From Plantago ovata (Eukaryota > Streptophyta > Magnoliopsida > Lamiales > Plantaginaceae): DNA of 64,000 nucleotides. Below are positions 19,663 to 30,677 of this stretch, piece after piece. Each line of letters starts with the position of its first letter. The first letter of the stretch is position 1. A program made the position numbers and the translations under genes. The notes under the pieces are model-generated. The model saw only the letters and a program-made list of their open reading frames with translations, did no database searches and was not told where the DNA came from. The stretch covers positions 94,226,753 through 94,290,752 of the forward strand of contig CM051456.1 of assembly GCA_028274465.1 (NCBI GenBank), in the 5' to 3' direction.

Positions 19663-22083
19663 ATGTCTTTAGGAGACGCTCCCTTGCTGAAGCTGGAAAA
19701 CTACGAAAAATGGCGAAACAACATGATGCTACATCTTGAGGCCATTAGTGATGAGATGGTTACTGTCATTAATGATGGACCTATCAAGATCACTAAGGTT
19801 GAGAGAAGCTTTCCTCACAAAACCACAGACGCTGGAAAGGAAACTATCTTAGGCGAACTAGTTGATACTGTCGTTCCAAAACCAAGAGAGGAATGGACTT
19901 CCGACGAAGCCAAGAGATTCCGTCTTGATGGCTAAGCAAGAAACATCATCATTCGATCAACTCCGGATACTATACAGTGCAAACTGTGGGGTGCCAAAAC
20001 TGCTAAGGAAGCCTGGAAAATGGTTCAAGATCTTTGTGCTGGATCTGACAAAACTAAGGAAAACAAACTCGAAGTGCTGAAGTTAAAGTTCCAGAACTTT
20101 AAACAAGGTACAAAAGAGTCACTGGAAGACTTGGACTTCAAATTCACAACTCTAGTTAGTGAAATGGCCGCCTTGGGAGTTGGAAATCTTTACTCAGATT
20201 CTGAGAAGGTGAAAACCATCATCAGAAGTCTGAATCAAGAATGGATCCACACTCAGAATTTCTACTACAATCAAGGAATGCCAGACATCACACCTACAGA
20301 GTTGTTCTCTCATCTTGCTACTGTCAACTATGAGACAAAGCAAAGAGAAAATGTGTTTGCTGAAAAATCGCAAAACATTGCTCTTGCTGCAAAGCCGTCA
20401 TCTTCTAAAAAGAAGAATGATAAAGAGCCTGCTGATGAAAATGCTTTAGTTGTTAAAAACATGAAGAAATTCATCAGTAAGGAACTTGAAAGGCGAAAAG
20501 CAAAAGAGAAGCTAAAAAAGCATCTTGGTAACAACTACCATAAGTACAACAATGAGGCTAGCTCGCTGAACAAGCAAGCTCAGCAAGCAAACTCATCAGA
20601 AGAACCAACAGTTGGAAATGATCTCTGTTTTTACTGCAAAAATCCTGGACACTTCAAAGCAAATTATCCTTTGCTGAAAGGCAAATCTGCTGAAAAGAAG
20701 AAGAAGTTCAAAAGAGCTTTTATTGCTGAAGAAAAGAAGAAGCTTCAAGCAAAAATCGATGCGTTGTGCATTGATACTAGCTCCGAAGACAGTGAGGAAG
20801 AAAGCTCAGACACTGACGACGAAGAAACCACTCTTGACGTAGAGATTGGCAAAGAAGTTTGTGGAATAGCCATGGAAGCTTATCCAGATGTGTCAAACTA
20901 CGAGTTCTGCCTCATGGCCGGTCAGGTAAACAGTCCTACCTCTGACTCTGACTCAGAAAGTGAAGACGAGATTGACCTTGACAAGATTCAAGGAGAAATC
21001 GAAAGATTTGAGAAAACTCTGAGCAAAACAGCAAGAGAAACTACAGAATGCTGAGACTCTGACCAAGCAGACTACTGAAAAGTATGTCTTGCTGAAGGAA
21101 GAGACAGAAAAGAAAGATGCTGAAATAGTGCATCTTAAGAAGTTGATTGCTGAAGCTACAGAGAAGAATTCTCATATGGCAATAGAATTGGAAGAGTATC
21201 AATCCTCAATTCTAAAGTTACTTGCTGAAATCCATGAAATGAAAAAGATGAAAATCAATTTCAAATCTTATGCTGATGCAAGTAATACGCTGTCTGAACT
21301 AAACTCTTATCTGAGAGATCCATCTCAGAAAGAAGGTTTAGGTGCAACGTATGAAGGTGATGACGTAATAATCTTGACTAAAGACAAATCACCAATTTCC
21401 TTTGTACGTGCTACTGATAGTGGACAACCAGAACTCTATCAGTTTGGTCAATCTAAGGTTACTGAAAAATGCAATCAAGTACCTATGACCGTAAAGCCCG
21501 CTGTTGCTACTCAAAGTAACAAGACTTTAAAAGGAAAACAGGTTGCTGAAAAGCAAACTGTAAAGAAAAAGGATGCTGTAAAGCATTCCGCCAAACAAGT
21601 TGCTGAAAAGCAATTTGTTAAGTCAAAAGGCAAGATTACTAAAAGTAATCAGAAGACCTTTGCTGACAAACCTGAATCAAGTAAGGTTGCTGAGACAAAA
21701 GCTCAGTTTCTCCGAAAAGTGGACTTGGTTTCAAAACCAAGCAAAGTCAACTTTTTCATGAGTATAAGCAAAGTCAGCAAAGATACTTCAAAGAGATGAA
21801 CAAAACCAAGCCTAAGAGTTCTGACAAGACTCAAAATGCTAGGGCTAGAAGGAACCTTCCTAGAAAAGAACTTACTGAAAAGTATGTTCAGCAAAAAGGT
21901 CAACCGAGCAAGACACCACATCAGGAAGTGGATTTGATCAGCACGAATCAAAAGTCTTTCGGCTCAAAATCTCCTAGTTCCTCAACAAGTAGAAAACAAG
22001 TCAAAGTTGAAAAACTTAAGACTTGGGTTTCCACTGGACGCATTCTTGAACATGTTAATGGACATCCAATATTGGATAATTAA
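19663..22083 (+). pseudogene. SIR-A gag
   Basis: The region starts MSLGDAPLLKLENYEKW, typical of Copia gag with a UBN2-like domain, and continues with a segment ending VNYETKQRENVF, a Lys-rich stretch, a zinc-knuckle motif (CFYCKNPGHFK, near 20625-20660), an acidic Ser/Asp region, coiled-coil-like sequence (about 20970-21260) and a long basic tail. Live relatives use this product to form particles. The full-length family version can be compared with the SIR-C copy (52304-54725). This copy is broken in about three places. The pol region starts six bases after its end. Confidence 0.82.
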
Positions 22084-22088
22084 CTTGT

Positions 22089-25000
22089 TTGCTCTTGATT
22101 GTGCAGACTTCAGCCACGGAGACTAACGATGCAATCTGGCACTTTGACAGTGGTTGTGGAAAGCACATGACGGGCAACAAGAATAACCTTATAAACTGTA
22201 GACGGTGGTCTAAAGGTCCAATAATAAGGTTTGCTGGTGGAGGCTCGGGTTCTACAAAAGGCTACGGTGACGTGAAGTTAGGATGCATTACCATTACGGG
22301 AGTTCTTTACGTCAAAAATCTTAAGTTTAACCTTTTCAGCATGAGTCAGTTTGCTGACAAAGGATACTTCATCAAAATCAAAAGTGATGAATGTAAACTT
22401 ATAGATTTTGAGACAAAGAAGGTTATTATGGTTGCTAGAAGATCAGGAGGCTTGTACACCGTAGATTGGTCTTCAGCAATCGTTGAAAAATGCCTTATCT
22501 CAGATCACGATTGCCTTGCTGAAAAAGCATGGTTATGGCATAAACGAACAAGTCACCTAAACTTCAAGACGCTGAATAAGCTGTCTAAAAAGGCACTTGT
22601 AGTTGGATTACCTAAGGTTACTTTTAAGAAGGATGGTGTTTGCAATGCATGTCAGCAAGGAAAGCAAACCAAATCTTCTTTCAAGAACAAGGCAGTACCG
22701 TCAACTATAAAACCTTTACAACTCTTGCACATGGACTTGTTTGAATCTTCTTCAACAAATGGTCTGGTGGTGGTAGATGACTACTCAAGATTCACTTGGG
22801 TAGTATTTATCAAACACAAATCTGAAACAAGGACTGAAATACCTAACTTGGTGAATAAGCTTGAAGTCATGAAAAATGACAAGGTAAAAGTCATAAGGAC
22901 AGACCATGGGACTGAGTTTGTAAACCAGTACATAACTGAGTATTGCACTTCAAAAGGCATACAACATCAGTTATCCTCAGTAAGGACACCATAACAAAAC
23001 GGTGTTGCTGAAAGGAAGAATCGCACCCTAAAAGAAGCCGCAAGAAAAATGCTTCCTGACACTGAAATAAGTGAGGCTTACTGGGTTGAAGCGATTAATG
23101 CCGCCTGTTACACTCAAAACATATGTCTGATTACTAAGGAATACAACAAAACTCCTTATGAGTTATTTGTTGGAAGACCTCCTAATATGACTCATCTAAG
23201 AGTATTTGGTTGTAAGTGTTTCGTTCTTAACAACGGTAGAGAATACCTAAGAACATTTCAAGCAAAGGCAGACGAAGCGATATTTCTTGCTTACTCCTTG
23301 AATAGTAAAGCTTATAGAGTTCACAACAAAAAGGCACAAAAGATCGAAGAATCAGTGCATGTTGTATTCTACGAAAAGTCACAAGGAGTGCCTGCTGAAG
23401 AAGAAATACCAGAATGTATGAAGAAGCTAATCATACATGAGCAGAGAACTGAATCTGATGCTAGGCAAATCAAGTCAATTGAACTAAATGATGATTCTGA
23501 CAATAACTCTCCTCCCCCAAGTCATGACAAGATAAATATAGTTCATGACAAAGAATTTCCAGCAAAAGACGCAGTTGCTCCGGATGTTGCTGAAACTATG
23601 CAACTTCCCGTGCCTGCTGATGAGTTACCACAATCTAGCAATGCTGAACAAGCAGTTGCTGATGAACCAATCTCAGCAGATACACAACAAAATACCAGTA
23701 GTACTGAACAAGTACATGCTGAAGAGTCACATGCTGATGAGCAAACTTATCCAGATCCAAAGAGCAGAAAACCTGTTAACAAATGGATTAGAGATCATCC
23801 CTCTACGGATATGATTGGTGATATTGACAAACGCCAAGTAACTAGATCCAAAGTTTCTGCTACTCATGGACTTGCTGAAGAAGCAAATGTCGTAGAAGTA
23901 GAATCTTTGTTCTCTTGCTTTGTTTCACAAATTGAACCCAAGACCATAGAAGAAGCTCTAAAGCATTCTGAATGGATCAAGGCAATGCAAGAAGAACTCG
24001 ATCAATTTGAGAGGAACAAAGTCTGGAAACTTGTACCTCTTGCTGAAGGCAAGAAAGCCATTGGTACAAAGTGGGTGTTCAGAAACAAACTGAGTGAGTC
24101 TGGTGAAGTAACAAGGAACAAAGCACGTTTGGTTGCTCAAGGTTACTGTCAGACTGAAGGATTGGACTATGATGAGTCTTATGCACCAGTTGCAAGATTG
24201 GATGCAATTAGACTTTTCTTGGCCTTTGCTGCTCACAATGACTTCATTGTTTATCAAATGGATGTTAAAAGTGCATTCTTGAATGGTGAACTTGCTGAAG
24301 AAGTCTACTTAGAACAACCCCCTGGCTTTGAACTTCCCTCAGAAACCAAGATGGTATACAAGCTTCAGAAAGCTGTATATGGTCTAAAGCAAGCACCTAG
24401 AGCTTGGTATGACACCTTAGCTAAGTTCTTGGTGGATAATGGTTTCAAGAAAGGTGAAGTTGACAAAACTTTGTTTACCATGAACCATGATGGTAAAATA
24501 CTCTTAGTTCAGATTTATGTGGATGACATAATATTTGGATCTAAGGACAAGCAACTTTGTGATGATTTTGCCAAACTCATGACAAATAAATTTGAAATGA
24601 GTATGATGGGAAAATTGAATTATTTCCTAGGATTGCAAGTCAAGCAACTCAAAGATGGAATATTCATAAATCAAGCAAAGTATGCGAAAGAAATGCTCAT
24701 AAAGTTTAGCATCAAAGAGGAAGAAAAACCTGAAAAGATCCCTATGAGTGTTGGTACCAAATTGGGCTATACTAAAGAAGATAAAAGTGTTGAAGAACAC
24801 AAGTATAGGAAGCTCATTGATTTCTTGTTGTATTTAACAACAAGTAGACCTGACATTCAGTATGCTGTTTGTGTGTGTGCAAGATTCCAATCTGATCCAA
24901 GAGAATCACACTACAAAAAGGCACTTAAGATACTGAAATATGTCAAAGGTACAGTCAATGTTGGATTATGGTATCCTAAAGATTCTGGACTTGAATTGGT

Positions 25001-25466
25001 TGGTTATTCTGATGCTGATCATGGAGGATCAACTCTTGATAGAAAACGTACCTCTGGAACTTGTCAGTTTCTAGGTACTAGATTAATATCATGGTTCAGC
25101 AAGAAGCAAACCTGTGTTGCCAATTCATCTTCTGAATTTGAGTACATTGCGGCTGGTTGTTGCACAGCTCAAATCCTATGGATTCAGCAACAATTAAGAG
25201 ACTATGGTATTTCTGCAAAGAAAACACCAATCTTTTGCGATAATACAAGTGCTATTGCTATCACACAAAATCCTAAGTTCCACTCAAGGACTAAGCACAT
25301 TGATATTAGACATCATTTCATTAGAGATCATGTGGAAACGGGAGATATTGAGGTTGTGAAAGTAGGTACTGATGATCAACTTGCTGACATCTTTACCAAG
25401 CCCCTACCAGATAATAGATTCGCAATGCTAAGGTATAACCTTGGATTGATTGAATTACCTCAATAA
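22089..25466 (+). pseudogene. SIR-A pol (PR, IN, RT, RNase H)
   Basis: Domains run in Copia order: protease with the DSG motif (WHFDSGCGKHMTG, near 22136), the pre-integrase zinc finger (WHKRTSHLN ... CNACQQGK, 22535-22665), integrase with acidic residues in MDLFES (22730), RTDHGTEF (22898) and AERKNRTL (23005), a long Ser/Glu/Gln-rich linker, reverse transcriptase ([11 protein letters not shown] near 24255, YVDDIIFG near 24515) and RNase H (YSDADHGGS near 25005, CDNTSAIAI near 25235). The RT-RNase H part is well preserved. About one or two breaks lie in the integrase region. In Sireviruses such as SIRE1 the env-like gene is reached by stop read-through, but here about 0.9 kb separates pol from the env-like ATG. 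Confidence 0.88.
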
Positions 25467-25479
25467 GGGATACAATTGG

Positions 25480-25860
25480 CAGATTGCTGAAAGAAGCATT
25501 CAGCCAGCCAAAGTATGCTTACTTGAATAAAAGCTCCTTCCACTGATTTCCTCTAAAAAGAAAATGATAGGTCACTACATGATTGTTGAAACAGGCATTC
25601 ATCAAGTAATTCCTTCAAAATGGGTATTTGTTAGGAAACTTGATCACTTGCTGAGACGGGCACTCAGTAAGAGAAAAACCTTAAAGATTACTGAAACGGG
25701 CATTCAGACAATCAAAGATACTGAAACAGTTATTCAAGTATCAAAGAAAAATTCTGAGATGGGAACTCAGAAAAGAGCAAACTCACTTCTCAGATTTTAC
25801 CAAAAGATATCTAAAGACAAAAAGAATTTGCTGAGACGGGAACTCAGAAATATCTTTTAA
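25480..25860 (+). repeat. Hairpin array between pol and env-like gene
   Basis: Six or seven imperfect copies of a short hairpin, e.g. CTGAGACGGGCACTCAG, CTGAAACGGGCATTCAG and CTGAGATGGGAACTCAG, are spaced roughly 40-80 bp apart. The stem is CTGAG/CTCAG and the loop is usually ACGGGCA-like. SIR-C carries the same array at about 48540-48930 on the other strand. Sireviruses are known for repeated inverted-repeat motifs in noncoding parts; this block may be one of them. Confidence 0.6.
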
Positions 25861-26236
25861 CTTAAGGAAATATGAGATGTCTGATTAAGGGGGAACTTTC
25901 AGCAAGTAACAAGGCTGGTTACACAAACTCGCTGAAAAGATTGTCGTTTACTTCAGCAAGCAATCAAATCTCATAAATCTAGGTAAAATCAATTTGTGAC
26001 GTTAATCGGGCACAGATAAACTCGCTAATAATCATGACATGAAATACAATCGTGGTCATTGATTTAAAGCAGTTTTTTATCTGACGGTTAATATTGCAAA
26101 TAGAAAGGGTGCTCTGACGGTTTTTGTTAGTGGGCCACTACGCATTTAATGCAAAGGCTCCACTAACACTGTTGAATCTTCGATTTACCCTTGCTGAGAA
26201 CTCAAATCGATTGAGCTTCTTGCACATCAGAGATAC

Positions 26237-26244
26237 TATATAAA
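26237..26244 (+). promoter_or_regulatory. Candidate TATA box of env-like gene
   Basis: CTATATAAAC is followed about 35 bp later by a pyrimidine-rich stretch (26276-26292) and, at 26385, by the first ATG, which opens the env-like gene. SIR-C keeps the TATA motif at 48163-48170. A second TATATAAAG immediately precedes the ATG (26374-26382) and is too close to be the promoter for that start. Confidence 0.5.
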
Positions 26245-26384
26245 CAAGGAGTTAGAGAAAGACAAAATTATTTTACTCACATTTCCTTTCTCTGCAAATT
26301 TTATAGCCTGTGCCTGAATTCACTGTACCTCCGGTGAAAAAGCAAAGTAATCTTTTTCGTACATTTCTCACCCTATATAAAGAA

Positions 26385-28865
26385 ATGGCACCAAAGAGAC
26401 AGTCCTCTAAGACTTCAAAATCATCAAAGGTTGACAGTGTTGGAAAAAGCACTGCTCCGGTGATAACTCCGGCGACCAACACAGTAAAAATTGTATTGAA
26501 AAATGACAGAATAACAGAAAGACCCATGCCGCCTGCATATCTAGACACTACAAAGTGTGAGATGATGATGCAATGGGGCGGATTTGCAAAGAGAAGTATA
26601 TCCGATACTTCTATGAACAAGAACTTGAAGATGAAAATGAGGAGGCGCTTGACTTGATAAAACAACAAGGCCTTACTCTCTTCATAACTGCTCGCCCTGA
26701 GAAAGTGAGTATGTTAGATACAATGGAATTCTACAACAATGCAAAAATCCAGACTCTGACTGATGGGTCAAGGAGTCACTGAAAAAGTGATTTCCACCAC
26801 AGTTCAAGGTGTGCAAATCGTCCTGAAATGGACTGATTTAGCCGACATCTTTCAGATTCCGACCACCGGAACTGAAGATGACATCACTGCCACTGACGAA
26901 GAAATTGAAGCCTTCTACAGTGATGTCAGAAATGAGAAAATGAAGAAAGGAGAGATTGCTCCCGTGACTTGGACAAAGCACGTTAAGAGGAAGCATCTCT
27001 GCCATTCACTTGGTCTAGTAGCTCTGCTACTAATCAAAGTCTTAGACTCCCAAGTCGGAGGAATAGACCAAGTAGGCTTGAGAAGGTGGCCGCTGCTGAT
27101 GCATATCCATGACAACAAAACCGAGCTCAACTGGGCAAAGTACATTTTCAACACACTTGTTGATTGTGTCACTAAATTCAAGGTTAAGGTTGAAGACAAC
27201 AAGGTCTCACCTACCTTCCAAGTCATGTATGGACTAAAAATATGCTATATCCTTGAACACTTCAGGATTCAGCTGAGAAACCCATTGCCGATTAAGAAAT
27301 CTGTATGAAATGTGGGAAGAGCCTTCAACAAGAAAAATGCACCTAAGCTTGCTGATAAGAAATCAAAGAAGACAACAACTGCAAATGTTGTCAGCACAAG
27401 TCAGCAAGAAAGGTATACAACAGCTGCAGAGGTTGTCGCCACTACTCAGCAAGACAATGTTCCAACAGCTGCAAAAGTTGTTGATGAAACTGCTGTAGAT
27501 GGTGATCAAGATAAGTGTACAACAGCCGTTGCTAAAAATGCAACTACTGACGCCACTGCTGGAGAGAAACTGGAAAAATCAAAGAAGAAAAAGAGGAAAG
27601 TTGATGATGACACTCATACTGCAGCGTCATCAGCTAACCCCGTCCCTAAGAGAAAACGAACAAATAACCCAAGGAAGAAAACACTGGATCGCAAGTCAGT
27701 TCCAATTGTCCACGATCTTTCGGATGATACTCCAGGAGTTGCTGAAACACAAGCTCCAGTAGTTGTTGATGAAGTGGTTACTGAAACCTACTTCAGCAAT
27801 GTTGAAGTGTTTGCGGAAGCCTTCAACAATCAACTTAATGTTGATACATCTGCTGAGATAAAACCACAAGGCAGTGGAAACGAAATTCCTGCCCAATCCC
27901 AGATATCTACATTGTAGATAATATAGATGATAAACTCTGGAACCAACAAGTGATATTTTGCTGATCTAAGAACCGCGGACACTTGCTGATGCTGAAAAGA
28001 TGGTTGATGAACAAGCAACTCATCAAGTTGCTGAAGAACAGTTGCTGAGACTGCAATGGTTCAAGTCCCAGAGTTTGCTGAAACACCACAAGAGACATTA
28101 TTCAAACGACGACATCTCTCGATGATGCTGAGAATACTGGACCTAGTTCACCGAAAACATCCATTGACAAAGTTCAGCTTGTGCTGACAGAACTGAGTTA
28201 GCAAATGGAGTTGGAGATTGAAGACACTTCCAACAAATCAGTAGATGTTTTCATGACAGCAGTGAACTCAAAGGTCAAGATGTCTCTGCTCAACTTGTCA
28301 TTTCAGAGACAAGGGAGATTGCTTAACCCCCCACAGCTTTCTCAAATAGAGCAAGAAAGAAGTCGCTGAAGAACAAGTCCAGATACTGAAAAACTGTTGT
28401 TGCTGAAGGACTGAGTCACCACCTGTCCTTCTTCAGCAGGTAGTTAACTCAACCATAAGCAAACTTCACTATCTGAAACGCATTCTTTTGCTAATATAAT
28501 GATTTCTTTACAGACTTCTCAAGATACAAGTCAGAAGGTTGCTGGAGCCTCTGCACCAGAATCCACACCTCCTGCTCAGCAGGTAGATAAAGTTTTTGGT
28601 AATTCAACTAAGTTTGAAAACTTAGTGCTTGTATCTAACTAAAATTATTTCAGGATGAACAATTCAAGGATGCTTCTCAAGTCCTGAAGCAATGAAAAGG
28701 TAGCACACAAACAAGTGTGCAACATGAGCTTGCTGAATCTCAGCAGTAAATCATGTTCCAGCTTTGGACTCTAAACTATCTCCAAAACTTTCCTGAACTT
28801 AATTTTAATTCTTTTCAGGCTCAAAGGAGACCACTGAAGTGGTGCACATCACTGAAGATCCTAAA
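26385..28865 (+). pseudogene. SIR-A env-like gene, 5' part
   Basis: The gene opens MAPKRQSSKTSKSSK, a basic Ser/Lys-rich N-terminus, followed by a globular part (YFYEQELEDENEEALDL, then HSLGLVALLLIKVLDS near 27000-27060) and a long Lys/Thr/Ala/Glu-rich region. The position behind pol and the composition match the env-like gene of Sireviruses; I see no convincing signal peptide. I start it at the first ATG after the TATA box rather than at an upstream GTG-initiated reading. Two short GT...AG segments (28440-28513 and 28583-28653) correspond to candidate introns seen in SIR-B. The copy looks broken in many places, most of them close to the gap. Confidence 0.65.
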
Positions 28866-28965
28866 NNNNNNNNNNNNNNNNNNNNNNNNNNNNNNNNNNN
28901 NNNNNNNNNNNNNNNNNNNNNNNNNNNNNNNNNNNNNNNNNNNNNNNNNNNNNNNNNNNNNNNNN
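28866..28965. other. Assembly gap (100 N)
   Basis: Exactly 100 N, the usual placeholder for a gap of unknown size. Contig A ends and contig B starts in different parts of the same env-like gene family. Confidence 0.98.
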
Positions 28966-30677
28966 AAAGAAAGTCCCATGAAGCTGCAAAGCTGAAGATG
29001 AGGCATTGCTTGCTGAGAGCCCACTTGACATTGGAAAATATTGGCTAAGGTGTTGGGGCTGAGACGCCTACAACTTTAACCATAGCTCAAAAGACATCAG
29101 TCTTTATCACCAGAGCTATGAAGAAGATGTAAGGTCAAGCTCTCTTACTGGCAAAAAGTCTCTTGTCAAAGCTCAGACTATTATGGGATGAGAAGGCCGC
29201 AACAGAGAAAAGACATGAAGAGAACATGATGAATATTCAAAAAGAGTAGCACAAGAACTCTGACAACAAGAAATCATCATGAATATTAACAGTCTCAACA
29301 CTCTTGCTGAAATTGCAATGAGTTTTATTCTCTGCACATCACTCCGATGTTGCAATCCATGTCTAAGGGGGAAAAGAAGACTAGAAAAGCAATCAAACCC
29401 TCCTACTCCTGCTGCTGATGTGCCACTTCCACTAGAACCTCTTGCTGAAGAGAGCAAAGTTCTAAAAGACAAGCAGAAACTGAGTTAAATTCAGCAAGTC
29501 AAAAAAGAGAAAAACCGCTGCTGAAACTCAAGATTTCTGTCACATGGAAGTCATCACAATCTGAATGAAGATGATGAAGAAGATGATGACAATCAAACAA
29601 TAGCTCAAGCCATAAGAGCTAGACCCTTAACAGCCATAACTCCGTCTGGCCACTCAAGGCATTTTCGTCTGACTCTTCAGCAAGAGATCAAGACAATGCT
29701 AAAACAAGAAGAAGAAGGCAAAGACAGAAGAGAAAGGCTGGCCAACATTGCTATTGGCTCCGGCATTGAATAACAAAGACCAGCAATGATGAAACCACTC
29801 AGAATGTGATCAGAAACATTCATGGTTGCTGGATCCTAAAGCTGGAAGACTTTTGGTAATGAGTTCTTTCCTACAGCCATGTTTGAATCAGATGTTCAAA
29901 TGGATTGAACTCAAGGTCCAAAAGAAGCAAAGGGAAGAATCCCTCCCAGAAATTTGCTGGGAATGGTTGAATCTTGAGGTCCATGTAAGAAGAGTTGCCA
30001 TTGGTAAGACATTTAGACAAGAACCAAGATAATCAAACCACCTGGCATCGCTTACTATGCTGACCCGGTAACAAAGAAACCTAAGAAGAAACTTGGATTG
30101 ATTCCTTATGAGTACTTCTATCTCACTGCTCAGGATCAAGAAGAAGATCTTCTCTGTTAAGAAAGATTCATCCGAGAAACATTTCAGATACACAGCTTCT
30201 CCATGCCAGCAATTGGGGCATGCATTTGTGGGTAATTAACTACATGGAAATGAATGCTGAAAAGCATCATCATACTGCCTGCAAAAATGCAAGATTCTTC
30301 AACTACAAGTCCGTAGGCTTCTGGAAAACTACGAGAAGGATTGTGTTGAATTCACTGCTCTTGCTGAGAAGAGTGTAAGAGAGATTTTGAGAAAATCCTC
30401 TGAAAGAGTTAAAGTCCCTGCAATAGTTTTCTTGTTAAAGTTTTTGTTTGCTGATTCTCTGTTATCTATGCTTTCTTGTAAACTTCTGAATGATAACTTT
30501 CAGCAATGAATTCTTTTTGACTCTTATTGGTTTTTGATTATGCAACTTACTTATGCTTACTGTTTTTTTAATTCAAGTATGCTTGCATTAATCATCTGAT
30601 TTATTCAACATCAGAAACCTCTAAAAGGGTAACAATTAATTTAGCCATGGATTGCTAACATCAAAAAGGGGGAAATT
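28966..30677 (+). pseudogene. Sirevirus env-like gene, 3' part, and 3' noncoding end
   Basis: Recognisable by alignment with the better SIR-B copy (33622-35000): the segments around KEYLTEY-like coil sequence, the Arg/Lys-rich region, GCWILKLED, and the C-terminal segment ending near 30330. After about 30420 there is only AT-rich noncoding DNA, ending in a polypurine tract AAAAAGGGGGAAATTT at 30662-30677 directly before the LTR. The density of small differences is much higher than in the LTR that follows, and it is highest near the gap. The fossil looks broken in many places. By its junctions this piece probably belongs with SIR-C rather than SIR-A. Confidence 0.68.

Larger units (their letters stand above)
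19608..28865 (+). mobile_element. SIR-A: Sirevirus-type Copia element (5' LTR outside, 3' end at gap)
   Basis: This stretch contains the end of the leader, gag, pol (protease, integrase, reverse transcriptase, RNase H) and the first part of an env-like gene. The domain order with integrase before reverse transcriptase is Ty1/Copia; the long gag and env-like gene are Sirevirus (SIRE1/Maximus) traits. The 5' LTR and primer site are missing because Athila-2 sits in the leader; they should lie left of the window. The right end is a sequencing gap. Whether the 3' LTR at 30678-32364 belongs to this element is doubtful (see findings). Coding parts are broken in a few places, with clearly more apparent breaks from about 27900 to the gap, where sequence quality may be low. 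Confidence 0.85.

Noticed and set aside
25480-25860. CRISPR-like array
   Set aside because: The repeats are short imperfect hairpins at irregular spacing in a plant Copia element; no spacers or cas genes.
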